Below are positions 19,590-29,087 of a stretch of DNA of 64,000 bases, in pieces; within the stretch, counting starts at the first letter, position 1, and every line of letters starts with the position of its first letter. Source of the DNA: Paludibacter sp. (GTDB taxonomy: Bacteria > Bacteroidota > Bacteroidia > Bacteroidales > Paludibacteraceae). The position numbers and the translations under genes were made by a program. Location: the NCBI GenBank assembly GCA_031292575.1, contig JARLGX010000026.1, positions 52,340-116,339 on the forward strand, read 5' to 3'. Below the pieces are notes generated by a model. That model had not been told where the DNA came from. It did not search any database and saw only the letters and a program-made list of their open reading frames with translations.

Positions 19590-20747
19590 TCAAGCCTTTT
19601 GAGTATTCACAAAAAATGCACAAAACAAAAGATAAACAGCACTAGAGAGAATAACAATCACTGAACCAACCTGTGAACCAATAGCATCAGAAGTAATACC
19701 CATGAGAAAAGGAATCACTGCCCCACCAAAAACGCCTGTAATCATTAGACCAGAAATTTCATTGGCTTTATCGGGCCGTATTTGAATAGCCCGGGCATAA
19801 ATAATTGGGAAAACATTGGCGATAGTGAAACCTACAACAGCAAATAAGGCAAAAATGGCGATTTTACCTGGAATAAAAATCAATGCAGTCAAAGCCAAAA
19901 CAGCAATCACAATGTTGATTTTAAAAAACTTTTCGGAAGAGAATTTAGCTAACAAGATGGCACCGATAAATGCACCAGCTGTACGGAAAGCAAAATAAGC
20001 ACTTGTACCGAAACCCGCCTCAGCAGCCGAGAGTCCGCAGCGCTCCATTAAAATTTTTGGAGCAGCTGTATTCAAACCAACATCTACACCTACTACGAAA
20101 AGAATTCCAAGAAATAATTGTAAGATTCGCATATCTGTAAGCAAACCAAGCACTTCTCCAAATGAAGAAGCTTTACCATATTCTCCTTCTTCCTCAATTG
20201 GAGTAGCCATAAGCCAAATTGTTGACAAAACAGTTATAATAGCATAAATTGGAAAAATAAGTTGCCAATGACCCAATTGATTGGCCGCAAATACAGCAAT
20301 AAATGGTCCGCAAAATGATGAAATTGCTTTTACAAACTGACCAGCGGTAAGGCTTGATGTTAGACGATCACCTTTCACCACATTGGTCAACAAAGGATTT
20401 AGAGAAACCTGAAGGATAGTATTGGCAATACCCAATAGTGCAAAAGCAATAAGTGACATCGCAAATGTATACCCAATCAAAGGAATAAACATTGCAATAA
20501 TAGTGATAACATTACTTAAAAGAACTGTTTTTTTACGACCAATTTTATTCATTAAAATTCCTGTTGGTACAGAAAAAATTAGAAACATGGAAAACAAGGC
20601 TACAGGTATCATGTTTGACATGGTATCGCTCAGACCAAAGTCTGCTTTTACATGCGTAGATGTAATCCCTACCACATCGCAAAAGCCCATAATAAAGAAG
20701 CCGAAGAGTACCGGCAAAATCTTAGATACTGAATTTGTTTTTTTCAT
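19590..20747 (-). CDS. MFS sugar transporter (FucP/glucose-galactose permease-like)
   Basis: A 385-residue inner-membrane protein with about twelve hydrophobic segments. The MFS loop signature GILMNKIGRKK follows the second segment, and an acidic central loop (PIEEEGEYGKAS) separates the two halves. It resembles the fucose/glucose-galactose permease group found inside Bacteroidota glycan loci, where it imports monosaccharides released in the periplasm. In this context mannose or a short mannoside is the likely substrate, by inference only. It sits between GH92 (76 bp upstream) and GH97 genes in the same direction. Confidence 0.85.
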   Translation of the reverse strand: MKKTNSVSKILPVLFGFFIMGFCDVVGITSTHVKADFGLSDTMSNMIPVALFSMFLIFSVPTGILMNKIGRKKTVLLSNVITIIAMFIPLIGYTFAMSLIAFALLGIANTILQVSLNPLLTNVVKGDRLTSSLTAGQFVKAISSFCGPFIAVFAANQLGHWQLIFPIYAIITVLSTIWLMATPIEEEGEYGKASSFGEVLGLLTDMRILQLFLGILFVVGVDVGLNTAAPKILMERCGLSAAEAGFGTSAYFAFRTAGAFIGAILLAKFSSEKFFKINIVIAVLALTALIFIPGKIAIFALFAVVGFTIANVFPIIYARAIQIRPDKANEISGLMITGVFGGAVIPFLMGITSDAIGSQVGSVIVILSSAVYLLFCAFFVNTQKA

Positions 20748-20823
20748 ATATTTGATATAAAGAATTAGAATTATTTTATATTATAAATTGCCGTAAACTA
20801 TTGGTTATTTATACATTAGGTTC

Positions 20824-23112
20824 TTATTCATTCGAAATTGAATATGGGAAATCATCTTTTTTAGTTCCTCGTTGCAGATTTGGCTTCGAAGACATTTCTA
20901 AATTAATAATTGCGCCATTCAATAAATCGGCATGTTTGAAATAGTTTTTATCATATACTTTTCCATTCAAAGTCAGCTTATTTATATATCTGTTTTCTAA
21001 ATCATTGTTATTTGCATTAATAACGATTTTCTTTCCATTTTCCAGATTCACCGTTACTGATTTGAACAGTGGAGATCCGATTACATATTGGTTTGTTCCC
21101 GGACATACTGAATAGAAACCTAAAGCAGATAATACATACCATGCTGACATTTGCCCATTGTCTTCATCTCCACAATAACCATCAGGAGTTGCATGATACA
21201 ATCGTTCCATTACTTCACGGGACCAATATTGTGCTTTCCAAGGCTGACCAACATAGTTGTATAAATAAATCATGTGTTGAATTGGTTCGTTACCATGAGC
21301 ATATTGCCCCATGCCCACTATCTGCATTTCGCGTTGTTCGTGAACCAAATCCCCAGCTTTTTCAGTGCTACCATAATTTGGTGATACAACAAAAACAGAG
21401 TCCAACATAGAAATAAATGTCTTCTCACCTCCCATTAGCCCAACCAATCCATTAATATCGTGAAAAACCGACCATGTATAATGCCAACTGTTCCCTTCTG
21501 TAAAGGCATCCCACCATCTTTCAGGTTTGAAGTTTTCAGGAAAAGTGCCATCTAGGTTACGACCACTCATCATGTTGAATTTTTTATTGAAAGTGTTTTT
21601 ATAATTAAAGCAACGTTTTCGATATACCTCTATTTCAGCTGCAGGACGGTTTAGTTTTTTACCCATTTCGTAGATACACCAGTCGTCATAGGCATATTCC
21701 AATGTTCGTGAGGCATTATCTCTGATTCCAACATTATAAGGCACATAACCGAGCTTATTATAATATTCATAGCCAAAACGCCCAGATGATTTCACAGTAG
21801 TGTCAACGTTGTTAGCTCCATGCAACATACCTTCATACATTTTAATAGCATCTTCTTTTTTTATAAGACCTTTGAAGAAGGCATCAGTAATTGCAGAAGC
21901 AGTTGCATTTCCCACCATACAATCTCGATGACCGGGACTTGCCCATTCGGGAAAAAAACCACTCTCTTTATAAGAGTTCAATAAACCTGCCTGTATTTTT
22001 TCCCCAATAGAAGGATATACTAAATTCACATAAGGTAGTAGAGCCCTGAATGTATCCCAAAAACCCATATCAGTAAATAGGTAACCCGGAAGTACTTTGC
22101 CATTAAATGGGCTATAATGTACAGTTTCACCTTGAGCATTAATTTCATAAAATTTTCGTGGAAAAAGTAAAGTGCGGTATTGACATGAATAGAAAGTCCT
22201 CAAATTATCAATATTATCATCCTTTACATCAATCCGTCCAAGTGTTTCATTCCATATCTTTTTACAATAAGTTTTAGTTTGATCAAAAGTTGGCTTTAGC
22301 TCTTTTAAATTCAAGTCAGCCTGTTCAAAGCTAATAAACGAAGAAGCTACGCGAGCATGAACAATCTCACCTCGTTTAGTGGAAAAACCAATAATACCAC
22401 CTGAGTGATCCGCCTTGACTTCCAGTTCATCTTGTTTTATTTCATTGTTGTCTACAGTTGCTTGATATGTGAAAGGTTTGTCAAAAACAATGACAAAGTA
22501 ATTCTTAAAATTCTCGGGAACACCCCCACTATTCTTAGTGGTATAACCAATAATTTTATTCTCCTCAGGAATAATTTTAATATACGACCCTTTGTCAAAG
22601 GCATCAATAACTACAAAAGAGTTCTTCTCTTCTGGAAAAGTGAACTGAAACATGGCAGCCCGTTCGGTGGGTGTAATTTCAGTGGTTATATCATAATCGG
22701 CCAAGTAGACACGGTAATAATAGGGTTTAGCAATTTCTGTTTTATGAGAGAACCAACTAGCTCGTTTTTCTTGATCAAACTCCGGTTTACCCGTTATAGG
22801 CATAATCGAAAATTGACCGTAATCGTTTATCCAAGGACTAGGTTGATGGGTTTGTTTGAATCCTCTAATTTTGTCAGCTGCATACGTGTATGCCCAACCA
22901 TCTCCCATTACTCCTGTTTGAGGCATCCAAAAGTTCATACCCCAAGGCATAGCAATAGCTGGGTAAGTATTGCCATTGGAGAGTAAAAACTTCGAATCGG
23001 TTCCCATCAAGGTATTTACATAATCAACATAGTTCGTTTTTTGTGCATGCATCATTGTGTACAGGCATATCAAAAAACAGAGAAATACCATTTTTAATCG
23101 TTTCATTTGCAA
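20824..23112 (-). CDS. GH92 exo-alpha-mannosidase (copy 2)
   Basis: A 762-residue protein with a signal peptide (MVFLCFLICLYTMMHAQ). GH92 hallmarks are TEGNSWHYTW with the catalytic acid, and GDEDNGQMSAWYVLSALGFYSVCPG with the acidic base cluster. The N-terminal beta-sandwich begins YVDYVNTLMGTDS, as in the family. It is only distantly similar to copy 1 (4925-7195), so the two probably differ in linkage preference. It heads the likely operon GH92-MFS-GH97-GH38. Its upstream side is the decayed repeat array derived from the tail of the next GH76 gene. Confidence 0.93.
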   Translation of the reverse strand: MQMKRLKMVFLCFLICLYTMMHAQKTNYVDYVNTLMGTDSKFLLSNGNTYPAIAMPWGMNFWMPQTGVMGDGWAYTYAADKIRGFKQTHQPSPWINDYGQFSIMPITGKPEFDQEKRASWFSHKTEIAKPYYYRVYLADYDITTEITPTERAAMFQFTFPEEKNSFVVIDAFDKGSYIKIIPEENKIIGYTTKNSGGVPENFKNYFVIVFDKPFTYQATVDNNEIKQDELEVKADHSGGIIGFSTKRGEIVHARVASSFISFEQADLNLKELKPTFDQTKTYCKKIWNETLGRIDVKDDNIDNLRTFYSCQYRTLLFPRKFYEINAQGETVHYSPFNGKVLPGYLFTDMGFWDTFRALLPYVNLVYPSIGEKIQAGLLNSYKESGFFPEWASPGHRDCMVGNATASAITDAFFKGLIKKEDAIKMYEGMLHGANNVDTTVKSSGRFGYEYYNKLGYVPYNVGIRDNASRTLEYAYDDWCIYEMGKKLNRPAAEIEVYRKRCFNYKNTFNKKFNMMSGRNLDGTFPENFKPERWWDAFTEGNSWHYTWSVFHDINGLVGLMGGEKTFISMLDSVFVVSPNYGSTEKAGDLVHEQREMQIVGMGQYAHGNEPIQHMIYLYNYVGQPWKAQYWSREVMERLYHATPDGYCGDEDNGQMSAWYVLSALGFYSVCPGTNQYVIGSPLFKSVTVNLENGKKIVINANNNDLENRYINKLTLNGKVYDKNYFKHADLLNGAIINLEMSSKPNLQRGTKKDDFPYSISNE

Positions 23113-23152
23113 TATCAGTAAAGTTTATTTTTATAATTGAATTCTATCTATT

Positions 23153-23910
23153 TTGAGATCTTCTTACTATTATTCTATAGCAGAATGGCGTGCATACATC
23201 TCAGCCATGCCACCTCCTGAGTTAACAACCATTTGGAGGGATTTTTCTTTTTACCCGTCCAAGTCTTCATCAAATAAACCATTTTCATCTCTTCCATGCT
23301 TCCAGGCTGTATCCAAGATGCATTTGAAAGCATCCAGATATGTTCTATTTTTATCTACTAATGATTATATTTAAAAGCTTCTTATCTCTACTTTACTGAA
23401 TTAGATGATATCATATGAATAGACAAGATTAGCATGATATACAACTAATAAATTATACTTTTTTAGTGTCTCATGTCCTATAATTTCTGTCAAAAAACTT
23501 GTTTACATAATTTTAGTAAATTAGAATTATTAGTATATTGACTATTTTATAGTAGATAAACGTGCATACATCTATACTATGGTACCTTGGGCTAACAACC
23601 ACTGAGGGATTTTTCTTTTTACCCGTCCAAGTCTTCATCAAAGAAACCATTTTCATCTCTTCCATGCTTCCATGCTGTATTCAAGATGCATTTGAAAGCA
23701 TCCAGATATGTTCTATTTTTAGCTACTAATGAATATATTTAAAAGCTTCTTATCTCTACTCTACTGAATTAGATGATATCATATGAATAGACAAGATTAG
23801 CATGATATACAACTAATAAATTATACTTTTTTAGTGTTTCTTGTCCTATAATTTTTGTCAAAAAAAACTTGAGTATATAATTTTAGCAAAGTAGAATTAT
23901 TAGTATATTG
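23153..23910 (-). repeat. Two tandem decayed copies of the GH76 gene tail plus 3' region
   Basis: Two units with a period of about 368-372 bp precede the true gene end. Anchors are CGTGCATACA at 23189, 23561 and (in the gene) 23931; TTTTTCTTTTTACCCG at 23242 and 23610; AAAAGCTTCTTATCTC at 23373 and 23741. Each unit holds about 195 bp related to the last 60 codons of the GH76 gene at 23912-25087 (minus strand: FKCIL..AWKHGRDENG, against FKYSLDLAWKNSRDKNG in the gene), with frameshifts and stops, and about 170 bp of 3' flanking sequence. The two decayed units are more like each other than like the gene, so duplication predates at least part of the decay. Confidence 0.8.
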
Positions 23911-23911
23911 C

Positions 23912-25087
23912 CTATTTTATAGCAGACAAACGTGCATACATTTCCACCATTGCACCTTGAGCTAATAACCATTTCGAAGAATTCTTCTCCTTTCCAGTCC
24001 AATCATCCTCAAAAAGACCATTTTTGTCTCTAGAATTTTTCCACGCTAAGTCTAAGCTATATTTGAAAGCATTTAAATACGTTTTGTTTTTGTCAACCAG
24101 ATAAAGTTCAATATACCCTCTGAGCATGATAGCTGTAAACCAGATATTCCCTTGCTTCACCAGTTTTATACTTTTACCGTTAGCTCCCAGGTGTGTTTCA
24201 AAAAAGAAATTATACCCTGCAGAGGCAATACTCCGTGCATCGGTCAAATATTCTTTCTCTTTTGTTATATTGTATAATAGAACCGCAGCTTGGAGCATTT
24301 GTCCGCTATTGTAGGCAAATTTTTGTTTCCCTATTAGACCATTCAAATTGATATTGTCGTAATACAAAAGATCGGATTTATCCTGTAAATTGAGCTTTGT
24401 CCATGCATAAATCTTTTTTGACCATTGCAAATATTCCTTGTTTTTTGTAGCCTCATATAATTTAGCCGCAGCTACAGCAGCCGGTGCATTTGAACAAGTA
24501 TTCTTTGAGCTTTTCTTTTGTTCGCACCAATAAATGCCACCGCCTAATTTGTCGTCCCAACCACTTATTACAAACTTCCAAATTTCCTCTGCTTTGCTAA
24601 GATACTTTTTTTCTTTTGTTTCAAGAAATAGACTTGCAAAATCAATATCTAACCACACATTATCATCATAGTAGCGGTCTTGTTTTCCATCTGAATTCAG
24701 ATACGACTGATAACAGGCAGGTTGGCGGCTTATATCGTAATAATGCTCCAATCCCGGTAATACATCGGTATCTAAAATAGTTTTATATCGTTTCTCATTC
24801 GTGTTTTCAATTAAAGCAACAACACCCGAAAGTACAGCCGAAGTTGGCCATAGATAAGCAACACGCTTCTTGGTAGTTGTATCCTGATTGATAACATAGG
24901 ACACAATAGACTTCGGGTTCACTGGGTAGGTTTCATTCAACAAATGATTTCCCACATCTGCTTGGTAAAATTTATATATCTGGACCAATGTCCTATCAGA
25001 CCTGACAATATACAAATTAGAGATACTACTCCCGAAACATAATCCCGATGCAATTAAACTAAAAAAAACAATCACAACCTTCTTCAT
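23912..25087 (-). CDS. GH76 endo-alpha-1,6-mannanase-like protein (copy 2)
   Basis: A 391-residue protein with signal peptide (VVIVFFSLIASGLCFGS; the Cys is not in a convincing lipobox). The catalytic Asp pair is Asp141-Asp142 in YYDDNVWLDID, and the GGGIYWCEQ / SSKNTCSNAPAA stretch is shared with the GH76 at the left edge. The (alpha/alpha)6 repeats extend to the end. Predicted role: cleavage of the alpha-1,6-mannan backbone at the cell surface or in the periplasm. The gene is flanked by copies of its own ends: four start-region repeats upstream and two decayed tail repeats downstream. The start at 25087 is the copy that reads through into the full protein. Confidence 0.88.
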   Translation of the reverse strand: MKKVVIVFFSLIASGLCFGSSISNLYIVRSDRTLVQIYKFYQADVGNHLLNETYPVNPKSIVSYVINQDTTTKKRVAYLWPTSAVLSGVVALIENTNEKRYKTILDTDVLPGLEHYYDISRQPACYQSYLNSDGKQDRYYDDNVWLDIDFASLFLETKEKKYLSKAEEIWKFVISGWDDKLGGGIYWCEQKKSSKNTCSNAPAAVAAAKLYEATKNKEYLQWSKKIYAWTKLNLQDKSDLLYYDNINLNGLIGKQKFAYNSGQMLQAAVLLYNITKEKEYLTDARSIASAGYNFFFETHLGANGKSIKLVKQGNIWFTAIMLRGYIELYLVDKNKTYLNAFKYSLDLAWKNSRDKNGLFEDDWTGKEKNSSKWLLAQGAMVEMYARLSAIK

Positions 25088-25306
25088 ACTCTTAAACTAA
25101 AACTCTAAATAAACAACCTTAAAATTGTTAAACTAAAAAACAATCACAACCTTCTTCATACCAATAAACCAAAACTATTAAATAATCAACCTTAAAATTA
25201 TTAACCTAAAAAAAACAATCACAACCCTATTCATACCAATAAACCAACCCCATTAAATAATTACCCTTAAAAACAAAAACTAAAAAACAATCACAACCTT
25301 CTTTAT
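25061..25306 (-). repeat. Four tandem copies of the GH76 start region
   Basis: The 19-bp core (plus strand CAATCACAACCTTCTTCAT) starts at 25069, 25141, 25216 and 25288, giving periods of 72, 75 and 72 bp, with related AT-rich spacers (ATAAACCAA, AATAATCAACCTTAAAA). On the minus strand the core is the ATG and first codons of the GH76 gene. Copy 2 would encode only MKKVVIVF before a stop, copy 3 begins MNRVVIVFF and runs 18 codons, and copy 4 has ATA instead of ATG. Only the copy at 25069-25087 opens the full gene. Confidence 0.85.
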
Positions 25307-25570
25307 ATTCCTAAACTAAGTTATAAACAATGAAACTATTAAATAAAAAAACATCAATCCCTTATTCATACATCAAATCGAGATATTTCAAATAACTTTA
25401 TTTAAAACATGTAAATAATTTTGTGGATTTGAAAATTACAAACCTTATTCATGTTACATATTATCATTCATTTATAAAATAACTGTTGTTGCGTATTGGG
25501 ATGTATTCTCATTAAGTTATTATAAATCATACAATATACTTATATTTTAATTGAACAAAGAACCATTAAA
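25307..25570. other. AT-rich intergenic region
   Basis: Between the start-region repeats and the stop of the next gene. Very AT-rich; I see no ORF, no strong hairpin and no clear promoter motif. Confidence 0.5.
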
Positions 25571-26986
25571 CTACTCCAATTTTATTACAATTTTATTTGA
25601 TCCAACTATTTGATATGGAATATAATGGGTTGATTTGTTTTGTCCATTTAATGAAAATTCTTTGATTTTCGTTCCTCTTCCCTCGATAATAATATCTAAT
25701 GACGAATGAAGATAATTAACATCTTTAAGTTCTAAATAATGGATATTTTCAGGTAAATAGGGTGAGAAACTAATACCACTGTTTGTAAAGCGAATTCCCA
25801 CTAGACCATAATAAATCATATTTAGGTAAGCTGTTGCCGACCACGTTTGATATCTACATGATTGCCAGTGAAAATTGAGATTTTCTTTTCCCATAATCTG
25901 GTAACCTCCATCAGGATGACCAGTATTAGGATTATAAATTTCCCAGAAATTGTAATTTCCTTTATCTTCATCCAATGCCAAATGAGTGAGACCATTTAAC
26001 TCAGAAATAAATGAGCTATAATTGCCCGCTATAACGGCTGCTTTTGCAAAGAAGCCATTAACCATAGGCCAGATTATATTGTTGTGTCTCCCAGGTTTGT
26101 CAACTGTAAATCTTGGGAATGTAGGATATATTGAAGTAATTCCATATTTTGAAACAACAGCATTTTGAATCAACTGATTTGCTTTTTCACCCTCAATAAT
26201 ACCAAATATTACTGCAAATGAAATTCCAAGTGCCTCCTGCGACTTATTAACGACTCCATCCTTGTCAATTAGATAATAAAATGTATTATCCTCTTTATTG
26301 TATAAGTGTGCTAAAATACATTTTTTCAAAGTCTCAGCTTTAAGCTGATAAGCTTTAGTTTTGCTGCTATTACAGTTCAATTCATCACACATCTTGCTTA
26401 AGGCAATATAAGCCCCATAGTAAATACAATTAGTACTAAGGCATTTAATACGCTTTGAATTATTGTGTTCAGAAACTCCACTTGAATAATTACCCTGATC
26501 GTAAACAGATTCAGGATACCCTGAAATACCGTCATTAAAAACGGAAGGACCCATGAACAAACCGTATTTATCATCGAAGGTTGTTTCCTCAAGTTTTTTC
26601 ATTGTATTAGCAGAACAGGTGTAGGCTTGTTTAAGAAACGCTTTATCTCTATTTATCAAATAATGATTGTAAGCAGCTATAGTCCAAATAATTTTATCCC
26701 AGTACTGATGCCCTATAGTATCTTTGTTAATAGTAACACTCCACAACGATTGTTCAGCAACTACTGGTCTAAGGAAGCTTGCGATATTCCATGAATTGAT
26801 AGCGATATCACGTGTCCATTCGCCACCATAATCGCCGCCAGCAGCCAAAATTCCTCTACGTGTATTTATATCAACCGTGTTGAGGGCGAGTTTATAACCA
26901 TCGCTAATCGCAGGATTGTCACATACAATTTTTTGAGCAAACAAATTCGTTGTTATCAGTAATAAAGCATATATTAGCTTTCTCAT
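25571..26986 (-). CDS. Secreted six-hairpin glycosidase-like protein, family unassigned
   Basis: A 471-residue protein with signal peptide (LIYALLLITTNLFAQ). The central motif GGDYGGEWTRDIAINSW near residue 55 and the alternating helical pattern (WDKIIWTIAAYNHYL, DDKYGLFMGPSVFNDG, PDGGYQIMGKENLNFHWQS) indicate an (alpha/alpha)6 barrel like those of GH63, GH37 and glycogen-debranching enzymes. A short beta-rich tail closes the protein. The position between GH125 (52 bp upstream) and GH76 genes suggests it removes a side-chain sugar from mannan. I cannot assign a CAZy family. Confidence 0.6.
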   Translation of the reverse strand: MRKLIYALLLITTNLFAQKIVCDNPAISDGYKLALNTVDINTRRGILAAGGDYGGEWTRDIAINSWNIASFLRPVVAEQSLWSVTINKDTIGHQYWDKIIWTIAAYNHYLINRDKAFLKQAYTCSANTMKKLEETTFDDKYGLFMGPSVFNDGISGYPESVYDQGNYSSGVSEHNNSKRIKCLSTNCIYYGAYIALSKMCDELNCNSSKTKAYQLKAETLKKCILAHLYNKEDNTFYYLIDKDGVVNKSQEALGISFAVIFGIIEGEKANQLIQNAVVSKYGITSIYPTFPRFTVDKPGRHNNIIWPMVNGFFAKAAVIAGNYSSFISELNGLTHLALDEDKGNYNFWEIYNPNTGHPDGGYQIMGKENLNFHWQSCRYQTWSATAYLNMIYYGLVGIRFTNSGISFSPYLPENIHYLELKDVNYLHSSLDIIIEGRGTKIKEFSLNGQNKSTHYIPYQIVGSNKIVIKLE

Positions 26987-27038
26987 AAATCTTAATAATT
27001 AATTTAACATATCTTGTTATCTGCTTTAAATCAATGGC

Positions 27039-28487
27039 TTAATCGACTTTACTCAATAATTCCGGGTGTTCCCTCTCCACTTTGATAAGCAACTCTCCAA
27101 ACAAAGTGTTAGCCCAGGCAAACCATGAACGGGTGTAGTTGGAAGGATCATTCTTATTGAATGTTTCATGCATAAAACCAGTGCCTGCTTGTGAATTCTT
27201 AAGCATTTTCAAGCAAAAAGCTATTTCGGTTGGATCTTTCGAAGTAAGTGCTCTCATAATAATTGCCATTGGCCAGATCATATCAGGTCCCACATGCGGT
27301 CCACCTATTCCTTCGGCAGCTTTCCCTTTATAGAAATAAGGATTATCCTCACTTAAAGCAAATTTACGGGTATTTTCGTAGATTGGATTATTTTCTGAGA
27401 CATAACCCAGATAAGGTAATGACAATAATGAAGGTACATTGGCATCATCCATCATCAAATAATTACCGTAACCATCGACCTCAAAAGCATAAATTTTTCC
27501 ATATTTTGGATTATTTACAATTGCATATTTTTTTATTGCACTGTCTACTTCTCCAGCTAATGCTGTACATTCATTTGCAAAAGTCACATCATGGGTGATG
27601 CCTTTCACCATCTCAGACAACTGACGAAGCGAAACCACAGCAAACGCGTTAGACGGAACTAAAAAACCGTAGGTTGTAGCATCATCAGAAGGGCGAAATG
27701 CAGAATAAATCATGCCCGTAGGACGAATAGGATTGCCGAATCCATTACCAAACTGCGTATCAGATGCTTTTTCTGTTTTACGCATAAAGCTGTAAGGACC
27801 CTGACTGGTTTTGCGTTGTTGCTCTTTGAAGGTTTTCACTATCAATTTCATAGCATCCAACCACTGAGTGTCGAAACACGAATTGTCACCAGTGAGTTTC
27901 CAGTAATGATAACCCAAACGAATGACATAGCACAATCCATCCACCTCCCATTTGCGTTCATGAAGCTCGGGACGCATTTTTGTATTATCGGACATAAAGT
28001 CACCACCTTCTTTCCCAAAGTTAAATGCATTAGCATAAGGATCAATCAACACAGATTCAACCTGACGATTTATGACTCCAGCAATAAGTTGTTGTAATTT
28101 GGGGTCTTGTTTCATGTAAGGCATATAGGGCCAAACCTGAGCAGAACTATCACGTAACCACATAGCATAAATATCACCTGTAATGACAAAGGTGTTAGGT
28201 TTACCATCTTTCATCGAAAAGTTGACTGTTCTGTCCAAGGTATTAGGGAAACAATTACCAAACATCCATGCTAATTCCGGGTCTTTTATGGTTTCCTGCA
28301 TTTGAGTAATCTCACGTTCGATAGCTGGACTAACAAAATTGCACTTAGCTTCATCGATACGAACTTTAGGAAAACTTAGAGCGTGTATTTGAAAAAAAAT
28401 ACTCAACATTATCATTATTAATAATATGTATCTTGAAAAAAACTGTAATTGAATTTTCATTTCAAAAAGATTATATTTGTTTTTCAT
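27039..28487 (-). CDS. GH125 exo-alpha-1,6-mannosidase
   Basis: A 482-residue protein with an N-terminal hydrophobic segment (FFSRYILLIMIMLSIFFQIHA); a downstream start is possible. Signature stretches of the former DUF1237 family are present: LAWMFGNCFPNTLDRT, DIYAMWLRDSSAQVWPY, and GPHVGPDMIWPMA, followed by GFMHETFNKNDP and RSWFAWANTLFGE. GH125 enzymes are inverting exo-alpha-1,6-mannosidases that finish oligosaccharides produced by GH76. It is the first gene of the mannan operon that continues leftward through the unassigned six-hairpin enzyme and GH76. Confidence 0.93.
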   Translation of the reverse strand: MKNKYNLFEMKIQLQFFSRYILLIMIMLSIFFQIHALSFPKVRIDEAKCNFVSPAIEREITQMQETIKDPELAWMFGNCFPNTLDRTVNFSMKDGKPNTFVITGDIYAMWLRDSSAQVWPYMPYMKQDPKLQQLIAGVINRQVESVLIDPYANAFNFGKEGGDFMSDNTKMRPELHERKWEVDGLCYVIRLGYHYWKLTGDNSCFDTQWLDAMKLIVKTFKEQQRKTSQGPYSFMRKTEKASDTQFGNGFGNPIRPTGMIYSAFRPSDDATTYGFLVPSNAFAVVSLRQLSEMVKGITHDVTFANECTALAGEVDSAIKKYAIVNNPKYGKIYAFEVDGYGNYLMMDDANVPSLLSLPYLGYVSENNPIYENTRKFALSEDNPYFYKGKAAEGIGGPHVGPDMIWPMAIIMRALTSKDPTEIAFCLKMLKNSQAGTGFMHETFNKNDPSNYTRSWFAWANTLFGELLIKVEREHPELLSKVD

Positions 28488-28738
28488 TTTTATAAAAGAG
28501 CTTGAAAAATATTGTCAAAAAACTATCTCGTTATGATATTGAGTCTTTCAGTCTATTTCTTGTTAGGAGTTTTATTTTAAAATAATATTTAGTCATGTTA
28601 TCGCATTATTCATTCTTTAACCGAGTTTTGTACCTATTTCAAATTACGTCCTTTGATTAATTGAAAACATGTATCAAAGATTGCCTTTTGTTATGATTAA
28701 GTATGTAGTTCATCCTCCTGATTGATAAACGGTATTTT

Positions 28739-29005
28739 CTATTTTTCAGAAGTAAATGTAGAAGCAGGCAAACCTTCTTTGTTAAATAGAGTTGCTGCAA
28801 AACCATCGCTCCAGGCATACCTCACGTAAAAAGGATTAGTTATTGTGGAATTTGAAACCACTATTTTATTCCCCGACATCTTAGCTTCCACTTGTAAGCA
28901 GACTTTATTATCTCCTGCAATTTCGAAGTTGACTTCAATTTTATTTTGCTGAAGAACCATATGGTCAAAAAATAAAAATGATAAACTAAACTTCTGCTTC
29001 GTCAT
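28739..29005 (-). pseudogene. Sialate O-acetylesterase remnant with large internal deletion
   Basis: The 88-codon ORF starts with LFFDHMVLQQN, the conserved opening of SGNH-type sialate O-acetylesterases, and jumps directly to the C-terminal block of that family: FEIAGDNK, GNKIVVSN, NPFYVRYAWSDG, TLFNKEGLPASTF. The intervening several hundred residues, including the catalytic region, are missing, while the frame stays open. Full-length members are about 470-650 residues. It is therefore an in-frame deletion stub, almost certainly without activity. It lies 82 bp beyond the GH43 stop codon in the same direction. Confidence 0.7.
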
Positions 29006-29087
29006 TGCAAGAACTGGAATTCAGGCGAATCCTAAAGTTATAAATAGCAAATAACGTATTTATTTAAGCTTAGTCATGACCATAACT

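Noticed and set aside
22405..22986. 193-codon plus-strand ORF
   Set aside because: Lies entirely opposite the GH92 gene and shows no domain or start signal; a shadow of the coding strand.
23153..23374. 73-codon plus-strand ORF as a real gene
   Set aside because: It is the reverse complement of a decayed GH76 tail repeat.
25061..25306. CRISPR-like array
   Set aside because: Four regular repeats with 50-bp spacers, but the spacers are themselves related AT-rich sequence and the repeat is the start of the adjacent gene; no cas genes.
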